From assembly GCA_947589365.1 (NCBI GenBank), contig CANQAJ010000002.1:1-63450 (forward strand): DNA of 63,450 nt, read 5' to 3'. Origin of the DNA: an uncultured Clostridia bacterium (lineage in GTDB: Bacteria; Bacillota; Clostridia; Oscillospirales; Acutalibacteraceae). Below, one piece after another: positions 17,956-27,576 of this stretch (the first letter of the stretch is position 1; each line of letters opens with the position of its first letter). The notes below the pieces were generated by a model. That model was not told the DNA's origin. It saw nothing but the letters and a program-made list of their open reading frames with translations, and ran no database searches. The position numbers and the translations under genes were made by a program.

Positions 17956-18768
17956 ATGAGGTACAGATTTATTTCTGACAGTCATACCCACAGCGAATGT
18001 TCCTTTGACGGAAACGACAATGTCATAATGATGTGTGAACAGGCAACCGCAATAGGACTTTATGCACTGACCGTAACAGATCATTGCGAATGTAACGAAT
18101 ACTTTGAAAAAAATGTACGGGATGATATTACACGTTCGATTTTTCAGACATCAAAGGCAAGAGCAATGTATCACGATCGGCTCCATGTATACACCGGCAT
18201 TGAGCTCGGACAGCCGACTCAGGACATTGAGGCGGCCAATGATGCACTTTCCTTATGGGAGTACGATTTCGTTCTCGGTTCACTGCATAATCTGAAAAAT
18301 GAACAGGATTTTTATTTTCTTGAATACAACAGGGAAAATGCATATTCTCTGCTTGACAGATACTGCGATGAGCTTCTTGAGCTTGCACAGCAAAACCTTT
18401 TCGATTCACTTGCACACCTTGACTATCCTCTCAGATACATTACAGCAAATACCGGACTTAATCTTGATTTACGGCATTTTTATGAAAAAACGGATGAAAT
18501 TCTCAAAACGCTCGCAAAAAATGACAAGGCACTTGAAATAAATACCTCCGGTCTTCGTCAAATTATAGGAAGAACGCTTCCCGACATGAATATCGTAAAA
18601 CGCTTCCGTGAGCTTGGCGGAAAATACATTACTCTCGGTTCTGATGCACACCGTTGGGGTGATATAAGCTCCGGCATAGAGGAGGGTCTTGATATGCTTC
18701 ATGAATGCGGATATACGCATTTTACCGTTTTTGAAAAAAGGAAACCTAAGCTTCTTCCCATTCTGTAA
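17956..18768 (+). CDS. PHP-domain phosphatase, histidinol-phosphatase (HisK-type) family
   Basis: A 270-residue metal-dependent phosphoesterase. PHP motifs are visible in order: DSHTHSECSFDG (metal-binding His), TVTDHCE, a Glu in GIELGQ, GSLHN and a C-terminal GSDAHRW. HisK-type members remove phosphate from histidinol phosphate, but no other his genes are near, so another phosphoester could be the substrate. The ATG at 17956 has AAAGGA eight bases upstream; the ATG at 17932 has no ribosome-binding site. Monocistronic. Confidence 0.85.
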   Translation: MRYRFISDSHTHSECSFDGNDNVIMMCEQATAIGLYALTVTDHCECNEYFEKNVRDDITRSIFQTSKARAMYHDRLHVYTGIELGQPTQDIEAANDALSLWEYDFVLGSLHNLKNEQDFYFLEYNRENAYSLLDRYCDELLELAQQNLFDSLAHLDYPLRYITANTGLNLDLRHFYEKTDEILKTLAKNDKALEINTSGLRQIIGRTLPDMNIVKRFRELGGKYITLGSDAHRWGDISSGIEEGLDMLHECGYTHFTVFEKRKPKLLPIL

Positions 18769-18887
18769 AATAACGGGAATGCCCGATCTTTTTCCCCGAT
18801 AATTAAAATATAAGCTTCCGGACAAATTACGAAAAAGTGCTTTAGAATCTGCCGGAAATAAGGCCGGATTAATTTTTCTATATATCA

Positions 18888-18916
18888 TTGTAATAAAAGC
18901 AATTTTGTATTATAAT
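18888..18916 (+). promoter_or_regulatory. Promoter of the flavodiiron gene
   Basis: TTGTAA and TATAAT are 17 bp apart; the start codon follows about 30 bases later, with GGAGGAA before it. Confidence 0.8.
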
Positions 18917-18946
18917 ACAATCATTAAAGTAAATGGAGGAATAGAA

Positions 18947-20113
18947 ATGATAAGAGAAATTTCAAAGTCAATAAAGTATATCGGAGCAGACGACCCCGAT
19001 ATCGACCTTTTTGAAAGCCAGTACGATGTACCTGAGGGAATGTGTTATAATTCATATATCATTCTTGATGACAAAATCGCCGTGCTTGATACGGTTGACA
19101 AAAGAGTAACCGACGAATGGCTTGCAAACCTTGACAAGGTTCTTGACGGCAGAACACCGGATTACCTTGTGATAAACCACCTTGAACCTGACCATTCTTC
19201 AAATATTATGAAGATTGCTGAAAAATATCCGAAAATGAAGCTTGTGGGCAATGCGAAAACCTTTGCAATGCTCCCTCAGTTCTTTGATTTCGATATCGAG
19301 GGAAGAACTGTTGCCGTAAAAGAGGGAGATACAATAGACCTCGGCTCACATAAGCTTACATTCTGCATGGCACCTATGGTACATTGGCCCGAGGTCATGG
19401 TGACATATGAGCAGACAGAGGGTGTTCTGTTTTCGGCGGACGCATTCGGAAAATTCGGTGTGATGGATGCGGCTCCCGATGATTGGGCTTGTGAGGCAAG
19501 AAGATATTATTTCAATATCTGCGGAAAATACGGTATGCAGGTACAGGCTCTCCTGAAAAAAGCGAGTGTCCTTGATATAAAGACCATTTGTCCGCTCCAC
19601 GGTCCTATCCTCAGTGAAAACCTCGGATATTATATAGGTCTTTATGACACTTGGAGCAAATACGAACCGGAAACCGAGGGTATCTTTGTAGTATATTCAT
19701 CCATTCACGGGAATACAAAGCAGGCAGCACTGAAGCTTTATGATATGCTCAAAGAGAGAACGGATAACAAAATCGCAATTTCCGACCTTGCAAGGAGCGA
19801 TATGGGCGAAAACATTGAGGATGCCTTCCGCTACAGCAAGATGGTTATGCTTTCCCCGTCCTATGACGGCGGCATTTTCCCGATTGCCAATGATTTTCTG
19901 CATCACCTGCTGATAAAGGGCTTCAAAAACAGAAAGGTTGCCATTGTGGAAAACGGATCATGGGCACCCTCCGCCGGAAAGGTTATGCGTGAATATTTTG
20001 AAAAGATGAAGGGTATCGAGCTTTGCGATGTAAGTGTGACGATAAAATCAACACTTAAGGACGACACAATAAAAAAGCTTGAAGAGTTGGCTGATGCCGT
20101 GGTAAAAATGTAA
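18947..20113 (+). CDS. fprA: Flavodiiron protein (FprA-type A flavoprotein)
   Basis: A 388-residue enzyme that reduces oxygen to water and/or nitric oxide to nitrous oxide, protecting anaerobes. Residues 1-245 form a metallo-beta-lactamase-like domain with the diiron ligands HLEPDH (His 78, Glu 80, Asp 82, His 83), then ADAFG and a later His in PLHGPIL. From about residue 246 a flavodoxin domain begins (VVYSSIHGNTK, the FMN phosphate loop). Both domains are complete and no rubredoxin or flavin-reductase extension is present, so it is class A. The ATG at 18947 was chosen because of GGAGGAA. Electrons would come from a rubredoxin not in the window. Confidence 0.93.
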   Translation: MIREISKSIKYIGADDPDIDLFESQYDVPEGMCYNSYIILDDKIAVLDTVDKRVTDEWLANLDKVLDGRTPDYLVINHLEPDHSSNIMKIAEKYPKMKLVGNAKTFAMLPQFFDFDIEGRTVAVKEGDTIDLGSHKLTFCMAPMVHWPEVMVTYEQTEGVLFSADAFGKFGVMDAAPDDWACEARRYYFNICGKYGMQVQALLKKASVLDIKTICPLHGPILSENLGYYIGLYDTWSKYEPETEGIFVVYSSIHGNTKQAALKLYDMLKERTDNKIAISDLARSDMGENIEDAFRYSKMVMLSPSYDGGIFPIANDFLHHLLIKGFKNRKVAIVENGSWAPSAGKVMREYFEKMKGIELCDVSVTIKSTLKDDTIKKLEELADAVVKM

Positions 20114-20134
20114 AATAATAAAACAATCGGATTA

Positions 20135-20166
20135 ACCCCTGACCGGAATTATCCCCGGTCAGGGGT
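20135..20166 (+). terminator. Terminator after the flavodiiron gene
   Basis: A 12-bp perfect stem, ACCCCTGACCGG and its complement, with an 8-base loop. The trailing sequence is only moderately T-rich. It lies between convergent genes and may serve both. Confidence 0.75.
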
Positions 20167-20206
20167 CATCGTTTATATTTATCAAAAATATCATGTCACG
20201 CACAGC

Positions 20207-21529
20207 CTACCCGTTCTGTTCTTCGGACTTCAGATTTACCCTTAAAGTACGCCTTTCCTCATTCTTAAGTATCTTAACCGCTGTGTGGTCTATCTTATGG
20301 TCGCTGTCAAAAAAACCGTTTGCAAGATCAATGTAATGATACATTCTATGCTCAGGTGCATCAAACAGGGTTGACAAACAATCCTCATATTCAAGTTCAC
20401 TGCCGACCGTTATATACAGATATTTACTGCCGCTATTAACACCGGAAACAATATAGGCCACCATTTTTTGATCGGTTTCATTATCAAATTCGTTTATTGT
20501 TAAACCATCAACGTTATAATAATTCATCGCCATGGATTCACAATCGGGAAGAAAAAAGTTTCTGTTCGTCTGTGTATCATCTTCCGAGAGCGGGTCAATT
20601 TTATGATCCTTTTCAATCTCATGTGTACTCAGATTGAAAAATTCATAGCTTATCCCGTCATCCGAATCATTCCATGTCGGGTCAACATGGTACCAACCGT
20701 CATCAAGCTCCACAAGGTTCCACATATGCCTTACATCATTGGCATATCCCTTTACCGAATAAGCCGATATTCCCGCCTTTGACAGCAGAATATGCAGTGC
20801 CTTGGAATATCCCTCGCAAACGGCGGAGCCTTCCACTATTGCCCCGTATGAGGTGAAATACTGCCATCCGTCTGAAATGGTGCTTACACCGTCAGCATAT
20901 CTGCATTTGTTCAGAAGCCTGTCATGCAGAAGCTTTTCCTTATTGTAGTCACCTTCAAGTTCATCTATTCCGTCAAGCAAATCATTGACCTCATAGGACA
21001 TACGCTCTATATAATCATCACATTCCTCGGCAGACAACTGAGAATAACACTCAACAACTGTATTTCCATCGTCATATGCATATCCGAATGTATTGTTTAT
21101 CCAAAAAATTTCGGGATGATCGGTCATAAACGCATCCAATACATATTTAACCGAAGCCTCGGACATTTCAACACCCGATACCACAACATATTCAGTCCTA
21201 TGGTATCCTTTTTCATTCTCTTCTTCATCAATACAATACAAATTTCTGTTAAGCTTATGGTACAGATACCTCTGGCTGTCATCACCGAGTGCATTATACC
21301 CGTAATCACAATCAGTACCGGAAGCATCGTCCGCAGTCATCTCTATCCTGCCCTCAACATCATTATATGATGAAGCTTTGCCTTTAGCCGGATCTATACT
21401 TACTGCCTCTAATCCCTGTTCATCTCCATTATTTAAACAATCAATCATAAGCAATACACAGGAAACGATAAGAGTCAGAGAAAAACCAAAAAACAAGGTA
21501 TACAGTATTCGGGATATATACTTTCTCAT
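20207..21529 (-). CDS. Membrane-anchored transglutaminase-like protein
   Basis: About 440 residues. A single N-terminal transmembrane segment (about residues 5-30) anchors an exported protein. A transglutaminase/peptidase core follows, with a plausible Cys-His-Asp triad in GSAVCEGYSKA, VRHMWNLV and YHVDPTWND. Such proteins cleave or cross-link peptides, or bind them. A beta-rich C-terminal domain has no recognised name. The ATG at 21529 is preferred over 21550, since it sits after GAGTGA and at the start of the hydrophobic segment. It is monocistronic and convergent with fprA. Confidence 0.8.
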   Translation of the reverse strand: MRKYISRILYTLFFGFSLTLIVSCVLLMIDCLNNGDEQGLEAVSIDPAKGKASSYNDVEGRIEMTADDASGTDCDYGYNALGDDSQRYLYHKLNRNLYCIDEEENEKGYHRTEYVVVSGVEMSEASVKYVLDAFMTDHPEIFWINNTFGYAYDDGNTVVECYSQLSAEECDDYIERMSYEVNDLLDGIDELEGDYNKEKLLHDRLLNKCRYADGVSTISDGWQYFTSYGAIVEGSAVCEGYSKALHILLSKAGISAYSVKGYANDVRHMWNLVELDDGWYHVDPTWNDSDDGISYEFFNLSTHEIEKDHKIDPLSEDDTQTNRNFFLPDCESMAMNYYNVDGLTINEFDNETDQKMVAYIVSGVNSGSKYLYITVGSELEYEDCLSTLFDAPEHRMYHYIDLANGFFDSDHKIDHTAVKILKNEERRTLRVNLKSEEQNG

Positions 21530-21584
21530 ACTATCACTCTTTATCCGCATCTATAATACCGGAGCCGCTGTCGGCGGCGGCTTT

Positions 21585-22070
21585 TTATTGTTTTTTCGCC
21601 TTGTTCTGTGAGGCATCCTTCTGCTGATATGCCTGAAGTCCCGAACGTGTCTTTTTAAGATCGGCAAGGTTTTTGCTAAGCTCGTCATCCGCTTTTTTCA
21701 TGATCGAGTCAATATAAGTGTTTGCCGCTTTTTTTATCTGTGCTGCCTGATTATTGGCATTGAATATTATTTCCTTTGCCTTTTCCTGAGCCTGCCTTAC
21801 AATTTCACTTTGCTGAACCATGGCTCTTGCTCTTTCCTCGGCTGCCTGAACTATACGCTCGGCTTCATCCTTGGAATTATTGATTATGTTTGTCCTGTCT
21901 GCCGCAATACTTTTAGCCTGCTTTACCTCAATCGGCATATTCGTCCGCATCTCGTCTATTATTTCCCTCAGCCTTTCGGTATTTACAACCGTCTTTCCTC
22001 CGCTCAGAGGCAGTGTAAAAGCATCGTCAAGCACTCCCTGAAGGTCTTCAATAAGCATATCAATTTTCAT
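21585..22070 (-). CDS. Coiled-coil protein of the ATP-synthase-B/DivIVA-like type
   Basis: A 161-residue, charged, helical protein with no membrane segment: a short N-terminal region (EDLQGVLDDAFTLPLSGGKTVV) then a long Ala/Glu/Lys coiled coil and a Lys/Gln-rich tail. Genes like this follow coaD in many Clostridia and are often named ATPase, though no nucleotide-binding motif is present. The ATG at 22070 has AGGAG nine bases upstream and sits two bases after the coaD stop. A role in cell envelope or division organisation is only a guess. Confidence 0.75.
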   Translation of the reverse strand: MKIDMLIEDLQGVLDDAFTLPLSGGKTVVNTERLREIIDEMRTNMPIEVKQAKSIAADRTNIINNSKDEAERIVQAAEERARAMVQQSEIVRQAQEKAKEIIFNANNQAAQIKKAANTYIDSIMKKADDELSKNLADLKKTRSGLQAYQQKDASQNKAKKQ

Positions 22071-22072
22071 TT

Positions 22073-22561
22073 TCAATTTCTCCTTTGCCTTATTCTTTTC
22101 AATATTTCATCTTGTACACATTCCGGAACGAACGGGGAAATATCCCCCCCGAGAAGTCCGACCTGCTTTACTATGCTCGAACTGAGATACATATTTTCGG
22201 CACTTGTCGTTAAAAATACTGTTTCTATCTCACTGTTGAGTTTATTGTTGGTCAGGGCCATCTGAAATTCATATTCAAAATCCGAAACAGCCCTCAGTCC
22301 CTTTACTATGGCATCCGCATCATGTTCCGCCGCAAAATCAACCAGAAGCCCGTCAAAGCCGGCTATCTCGATATTGGGTATATCGGAGACTGATTTTCTC
22401 AGAAGCTCCATTCTCTCCTCAATCGTGAACCACGGACTTTTTGCAACATTCACAAGAACGGCCACTATTACCTTATCGAAAATTTTCGATGCCCTTTTTA
22501 TAATATCAATATGACCGTATGTTACCGGGTCAAAGCTTCCCGGGCAAATCGCTGTTGACAT
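22073..22561 (-). CDS. coaD: Pantetheine-phosphate adenylyltransferase
   Basis: A 162-residue enzyme that adds AMP to 4'-phosphopantetheine to make dephospho-CoA, the fourth step of coenzyme A synthesis. The nucleotidyltransferase motif PGSFDPVTYGHIDII is at the N-terminus, and GLRAVSDFEYEFQMA and LSSSIVKQV are conserved. Full length. Its start overlaps the end of rsmD by 32 bases, the usual rsmD-coaD pairing. Confidence 0.96.
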   Translation of the reverse strand: MSTAICPGSFDPVTYGHIDIIKRASKIFDKVIVAVLVNVAKSPWFTIEERMELLRKSVSDIPNIEIAGFDGLLVDFAAEHDADAIVKGLRAVSDFEYEFQMALTNNKLNSEIETVFLTTSAENMYLSSSIVKQVGLLGGDISPFVPECVQDEILKRIRQRRN

Positions 22562-23120
22562 TCAAAATCACTTCCTGTTCTTCATCGGACACAGCATATA
22601 TGCTTATCATTATCTTGCCGTAACGATAGCTTTTTTTAAGCCTGAAGTTCCCCGCCGACTGTGATAATTTTTCCTCCCTCGGATGCTCGCATATGATATA
22701 TCCCGACGATTTTGTTATCCCCGGTACAAGCTCCATTGCCCTCTGCAAAAGTCCTGTTCCATATGGCGGGTCAAGAAAAACAATATCGAATTTCTCCCTT
22801 GTCCCTGCCATAAAGGAAATTGTATCGGATGCTCTAACCTGCGTCTTATCCTCAAAGCCGCATATTTCTATATTTTTCTTTATCATATTGAGGGATTTTT
22901 TGCTGTTGTCAATGAAATATGCCTTTTCGGCACCCCTGCTTACAGCTTCTATCCCCATTTGTCCCGACCCTGCAAAAGCATCGAGAAATACACATCCCTC
23001 AATATCAAACTGTATTATACTGAATACCGATTCCTTAACGGCATCTGCTGTCGGGCGTACATCATCACCATTCGGTGTTTCGAGTCTTCTGCCCCTTGCA
23101 CTTCCTGTTATAACTCTCAT
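22530..23120 (-). CDS. rsmD: 16S rRNA (guanine(966)-N(2))-methyltransferase
   Basis: A 196-residue Rossmann-fold methyltransferase that methylates guanine 966 of 16S rRNA in the small subunit. Motifs: TGSARGRRL, RPTADAVKESVFSI, LDAFAGSGQMGIEA (SAM binding) and the catalytic DPPYGTG. The ATG at 23120 begins MRVITGSARG, the family's normal start, with AAAGGA upstream; a longer frame to 23291 would overlap uvrC. Located between uvrC and coaD. Confidence 0.95.
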   Translation of the reverse strand: MRVITGSARGRRLETPNGDDVRPTADAVKESVFSIIQFDIEGCVFLDAFAGSGQMGIEAVSRGAEKAYFIDNSKKSLNMIKKNIEICGFEDKTQVRASDTISFMAGTREKFDIVFLDPPYGTGLLQRAMELVPGITKSSGYIICEHPREEKLSQSAGNFRLKKSYRYGKIMISIYAVSDEEQEVILNVNSDLPGKL

Positions 23121-23268
23121 AAAGCACTTTCCTTTTTCAACGGAGTCCACCGATTCCGGCATAAATATATAAAAATTCATTTTATATATGCCGGGCAACT
23201 CCCCCTCTATTTTATTATCGGAAAAATACGGAAAAATGTCAATAGCTTTTTTGCATATCCATAAAAAA

Positions 23269-25146
23269 TTATTCCACGGGTTTATCATCACTATTCACAA
23301 GCGTGACATTATCCTCCCCACTGTGGTAATGATTATATACCGATTCCGCCGCAGGTCTTGTTATTCCCTTGACCTGCATGAGTTCCTCTATTTCCGCTGC
23401 TTTTATTCTTTCTATTGTCCTGAATCTCAGCATCAGTGCCTTTGCTCTTGTCGGACCGATACCGTCTATATCGGTAAGGCTTGTGGAAAATGAACGCTTG
23501 CTGTGCTTTTTTCTATGGTAGCCTATTGCAAAACGGTGAACCTCGTCCTGTATACCGGAAACCAGAGTAAATGCTCTGCGTTTTGAGCTTATAGCTATTT
23601 CATGACCCTCGTCCGTTATTGCCCTTGTCCTGTGGTGGTTATCCTTAACCATACCGAAAAGCGGTATATTAAGTCCGAATTTTTCAAGCACGGGCCGCAC
23701 GGCTGATACCTGTCCCTTACCTCCGTCAAGCAGTATCAGGTCGGGAAGCTGTCCAAAACCCTCGCCGCTGTCGGGATTTTTAAAATATTCCTCAAACCGT
23801 CTTGTAAGCACCTCATTCATGGAGCCGTAATCATCCTGTCCGGTAAAACCCTTTATCTGAAACCTGCGGTATGACTTCCTGTATGGTCTTCCGTCCTTAT
23901 AGACAATCATCCCCGCAACGTTATCACTTCCGGCATGATGTGAAATATCATAGGACTCGATAAATTTCGGCGGCTTTGAAAGTCCGAGAAGCTTTGCAAG
24001 CTCATCAAGAGCAGTAAGCTCGTGTCCGAGATGCCCATGCCTCTGTGCAAGACTCTCTGCGGCATTTTCACGGCTCATTTCAATGATACGCATATTATCA
24101 CCCTTTTGCGGATGATTCAGTTTAACGCCTTTCCCACGCCTTTCACTCAGCCATGCACACAGAAGCTCCTCGTCCTCCGCCTCACCGTCAAGTGACACAA
24201 TAGGGGGAATATTATCCCTCATCGAATAATACTGCTGTATGAACTCACTCCGCATTGAAGGCAGATCCGGATTTTCTCCGGCATCACGGATAATAAAATC
24301 CTCCTTATCATAAAGTCTGCCGTTTTTAAAGCGTATAACCGCAAAGCAAGCCTCCGTTCCCTCGGTTATGACGGCTATGGCATCCTGTTCCTTAACATTT
24401 GCCTCAACCACATTCTGCTTTTCGGTTATTTTCCTTACGGCACTTATTCTGTCACGCAGTCTTGCCGCAAGCTCAAAATCAAGATTTTCCGCAGCCTCAT
24501 TCATTTTTTCCGTCATAAGCCTTATGCAGTCCGCATCCCCCGACTTAAGGAAGCTTATTGCCGCCTCCACACTTTCGTTATAATCCTTCAGGGAAAGCTT
24601 CCCGCTGCATGGTGCCGAGCATTGCTTTATATAATAATTAAGACAAGGTCTGCCTTTTCCTATGTCACGGGGGAAAACCTTTCCGCAGCTCGGAAGCCGG
24701 AATATCTTTATTGCTTCATCAACCGCATTCCTCGCATACCATGCACTCATATACGGTCCTAAATATTGGGCATCGTCATCTTTCTGCTGCATTTCAAAGC
24801 TTATCCTTCTCCATTTATCGTTTGATATCCTTATATAGCTGTATCCCTTATCATCCTTAAGAAGTATATTATATTTCGGCTTATGCTGCTTTATAAGACT
24901 GCATTCAAGAACAAGAGCCTCAAATTCGCTCTTGCATATTATATAATCAAAATGGTCTGCATTCATAACCATTCTTCGTACCTTTTCGGAATGATTTCTG
25001 TCCGAGCCGAAATACTGACTGACCCTGTTTTTAAGTGCCTTTGCTTTTCCGATATATATTATCTCGTTTTTTGCATTTTTCATTATATATACACCCGGCT
25101 TGAGCGGCAGGTGCATAGCTTTTTCTCTGAGCTCATGAATATCCAT
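23269..25146 (-). CDS. uvrC: Excinuclease ABC subunit C
   Basis: A 625-residue nuclease that makes both incisions around damaged DNA in nucleotide excision repair. Domains in order: GIY-YIG (PGVYIMKN ... IIYIGKAK, first 100 residues), UVR (LDFELAARLRDRI, about 210), the RNase-H-like endonuclease (LILLDGGKGQV), and helix-hairpin-helix motifs at the C-terminus (DIDGIGPTRAKALM). Complete. AGGAG precedes the ATG. It lies directly behind the HPr terminator, so read-through from HPr or an overlapped promoter must drive it. Confidence 0.96.
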   Translation of the reverse strand: MDIHELREKAMHLPLKPGVYIMKNAKNEIIYIGKAKALKNRVSQYFGSDRNHSEKVRRMVMNADHFDYIICKSEFEALVLECSLIKQHKPKYNILLKDDKGYSYIRISNDKWRRISFEMQQKDDDAQYLGPYMSAWYARNAVDEAIKIFRLPSCGKVFPRDIGKGRPCLNYYIKQCSAPCSGKLSLKDYNESVEAAISFLKSGDADCIRLMTEKMNEAAENLDFELAARLRDRISAVRKITEKQNVVEANVKEQDAIAVITEGTEACFAVIRFKNGRLYDKEDFIIRDAGENPDLPSMRSEFIQQYYSMRDNIPPIVSLDGEAEDEELLCAWLSERRGKGVKLNHPQKGDNMRIIEMSRENAAESLAQRHGHLGHELTALDELAKLLGLSKPPKFIESYDISHHAGSDNVAGMIVYKDGRPYRKSYRRFQIKGFTGQDDYGSMNEVLTRRFEEYFKNPDSGEGFGQLPDLILLDGGKGQVSAVRPVLEKFGLNIPLFGMVKDNHHRTRAITDEGHEIAISSKRRAFTLVSGIQDEVHRFAIGYHRKKHSKRSFSTSLTDIDGIGPTRAKALMLRFRTIERIKAAEIEELMQVKGITRPAAESVYNHYHSGEDNVTLVNSDDKPVE

Positions 25147-25168
25147 CCGATCATCTCCTGAAACACAA

Positions 25169-25201
25169 AGAGAGTGTATTATCTTGAATAATACACTCTC
25201 T
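25169..25201 (-). terminator. Terminator between HPr and uvrC
   Basis: A 14-bp perfect stem (AGAGAGTGTATTAT and complement), 5-base loop, followed by a T-containing tail, 20 bases after the HPr stop codon. Confidence 0.85.
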
Positions 25202-25221
25202 ATTTCGGTCCCGACGGTTTA

Positions 25222-25485
25222 TTACTCAGCAAAGCCTGACTGTACAAGCTTAATAAGGCTGTCAACAGCTGCTTCTTCATCCGCACCGTCAGCAATAACC
25301 TTTATGGTCGTACCGCCGACAATACCGAGAGAAAGCACACCGAGAAGGCTCTTTGCATTAACTCTTCTTTCTTCCTTTTCAACCCAGATAGAAGATTTGA
25401 ACTCATTAGCCTTCTGGATGAAGAAGGTTGCAGGACGAGCATGAAGACCTACCTGATTCTGAACCAATACCTCTTTTACGTACAT
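25222..25485 (-). CDS. ptsH: HPr family phosphocarrier protein
   Basis: An 87-residue phosphocarrier of the sugar phosphotransferase system. The active-site His lies in GLHARPA (about residue 15) and the regulatory Ser in KSLLGVLSL (about 46), so it can be both a PTS carrier and an HPr-kinase target for carbon catabolite control. No ptsI is nearby. Monocistronic, with its own promoter and terminator. Confidence 0.92.
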   Translation of the reverse strand: MYVKEVLVQNQVGLHARPATFFIQKANEFKSSIWVEKEERRVNAKSLLGVLSLGIVGGTTIKVIADGADEEAAVDSLIKLVQSGFAE

Positions 25486-25575
25486 AACTAAATCCTCCTC
25501 AAAAAATTCTACCCCAAAACATAACCTTTATGTGCGGCCGGTTTTATTAATATCTATGCCGCTGTGTATACTGTA

Positions 25576-25603
25576 ATTATAGCACAATTTTAACTTTAAT
25601 CAA
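25576..25603 (-). promoter_or_regulatory. Promoter of the HPr gene
   Basis: Minus-strand TTGATT (25598-25603) and TATAAT (25576-25581), 16 bp apart, giving a leader of about 85 bases before the start codon. Confidence 0.75.
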
Positions 25604-26193
25604 CCATTTTCAAAAACTTTTGAGGTTTAAACGATATAAAACGGAGATAAAGCATATTTTTTTGTGCAAAGTAACAATAAAGTTAATTATTATTGTGGCT
25701 TTATAACTATTTTAAGGTAAAAAAACAAACAATCTTCAAAAATATACCGCATTTCTGCATATTTTTTCATTGTAATATTTCAATTTTATACACAAACCCT
25801 TAAAATTCCCGAAATTTTGTAGATACGCTCAATAGAATTTCAAGAATTTATAAAATTTTTATTTATTTTACCAATAGACAATTTCAAAAAAATAAGTTTT
25901 ATTTTTAAAAGCGTTCTATTTTTCTGCATATATTCATTTATGTTAATTTTTTATACATATACACATAATTCATTTTGTAGGAAATTACAAATAGCAATTA
26001 AAATTTTATATAAGCTGCACAATAATTCATTAATTTTATTTTAATAATAAAATAATGTCGCTTACATGAATTTTAACACAATAATATCCTTATTTGTCAT
26101 AATCATATTTTTACACATATATAAAAATCCTTGAGAAAACATAACTTTCCTCTGTAGGAAATACGTTGTGCAACGTGTATGATATTAACATTA
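25604..26193. other. 590-bp A+T-rich gap without genes
   Basis: Very A+T-rich DNA between HPr and the end of trmD. No frame with coding character, tRNA or strong terminator was seen. Near 26145-26174 there are two weak short hairpins (TTTCCT...AGGAAA and ACGTTG..CAACGT). It could be a decayed gene or an A+T-rich regulatory spacer. In many Firmicutes rplS follows trmD; it is absent here. Confidence 0.6.
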
Positions 26194-26931
26194 TTATTTT
26201 TCGGTTCCGGAAATCTCCGCAAGAAATTTTCTTTCCTCTTGGGTAAGCACGGCGTTTTCAAGCATATCCGGACGCTTTTTGTATGTTTCCTCAATAGATT
26301 TTTGCCTCCGCCATTTTTCAATATTGGCATGATGTCCGCTTATAAGTATTTCCGGAATTTCTATTCCTCTCCATACTGCGGGTTTTGTATATTGCGGATA
26401 TTCAAGCAAACCGTCAAAATGACTTTCATCGCTGAAGCATAAATCATCGGATAATACGCCCGGGACAAGTCTGCTGAGGGAATCCGCAAGCACAAGTGCG
26501 GGAAGCTCTCCGCCTGTCAGAACATAATCCCCTATGGATATTTCCTCGTCTATAAATTCATCGAGCACACGCTGATCCACGCCCTCATAATGACCGCATA
26601 ATATCGTTACATTATCATATTCCGAAAGCTCCCTGAGCCTTGCCTGTGTAAGCTTCTTCCCCTTTGGCGACATAAATATACAATGCGGCTTTTTTCCGAG
26701 CGTATCGCATATGTTTTCAATACATAGGGCTATAGGTTCGGCTTTCATAAGCATTCCCATTCCCCCGCCGTAGGTTGTGTCATCCACCTTTTTATGCTTA
26801 TCAAGTGCAAAATCCCTGAGCTGATGACATATTACCTCGATAATACCTTTTTTTCTTGCCCGTCCGATTATACTTTCACCCATAACGGCTTCGCACATTT
26901 CCGGAAACAGAGTAATTATATCAATCCTCAT
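26194..26931 (-). CDS. trmD: tRNA (guanine(37)-N(1))-methyltransferase
   Basis: A 245-residue knotted (SPOUT) methyltransferase that methylates guanine 37 next to the anticodon and prevents frameshifting. Motifs: MRIDIITLFPEM, GGGMGMLMK, LCGHYEGVDQRV, EISIGDYVLTGGELPAL. The ATG at 26931 overlaps the end of rimM by 11 bases, so translation is probably coupled. Last gene of the SRP/ribosome-maturation operon. Confidence 0.96.
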   Translation of the reverse strand: MRIDIITLFPEMCEAVMGESIIGRARKKGIIEVICHQLRDFALDKHKKVDDTTYGGGMGMLMKAEPIALCIENICDTLGKKPHCIFMSPKGKKLTQARLRELSEYDNVTILCGHYEGVDQRVLDEFIDEEISIGDYVLTGGELPALVLADSLSRLVPGVLSDDLCFSDESHFDGLLEYPQYTKPAVWRGIEIPEILISGHHANIEKWRRQKSIEETYKKRPDMLENAVLTQEERKFLAEISGTEK

Positions 26932-27436
26932 CTTCAAACAACCCACCAAGTATATGCGTATTTATTCTGACAAAGCCGCCGTCCACATCAATTTCCGACA
27001 CTACCTCGTCAATTTTCGGGATAAGATAATTCTTTCCGTCCCTTGTCACCTGATATACATCATTCGCACCTGTTTGTATTACATCGGTAATTTTCCCGTA
27101 TTCCTCTCCGCTGTTATCGTCCACTGCAACAAGACCTATTATATCCTGAATAAAATTGACGCCCTCGGGGAGATATACATCATCTCTGTCAAGATATACT
27201 ATTTTCCCCTTGTACTCCTCTGCCTGCTGAGCCGTGTCTATTCCGTCAAAATGTACAATGGTGATATTCTTATGCACCCTTGCAGACTTTATTTTTAACT
27301 CGGTTCCGTCTTTAAGGAATAATCTCTTAAGCTCTGCGATAAAATCAGGTCCGTCACACCACGGATCAATTCTCACCTCGCCCTTAAGAGCGTGTGTTCC
27401 CACAATTTTCCCTGCTTCAAGGTATTTCTTTTTCAT
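26921..27436 (-). CDS. rimM: Ribosome maturation factor RimM
   Basis: A 171-residue factor for assembly of the 30S head. The N-terminal barrel contains AGKIVGTHALKGEVRI; the PRC-barrel half has DIIGLVAVD and the C-terminal ILGGLFEDED. Start ATG at 27436, with GGAGGTG upstream. Between khpA and trmD as in other Firmicutes. Confidence 0.95.
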   Translation of the reverse strand: MKKKYLEAGKIVGTHALKGEVRIDPWCDGPDFIAELKRLFLKDGTELKIKSARVHKNITIVHFDGIDTAQQAEEYKGKIVYLDRDDVYLPEGVNFIQDIIGLVAVDDNSGEEYGKITDVIQTGANDVYQVTRDGKNYLIPKIDEVVSEIDVDGGFVRINTHILGGLFEDED

Positions 27437-27576
27437 TACGCACCTCCGCATCCGGCACACATCGGAAAAGGGGTCGATCTAAGCCCGTGCCTGCCGATAA
27501 CCCTCATTTCCGCTTTTGTCAAGCAGAAAAATCGGGAGCATTGACAAAACGCCGCCGCTCCCCACTCACTTAAAAA

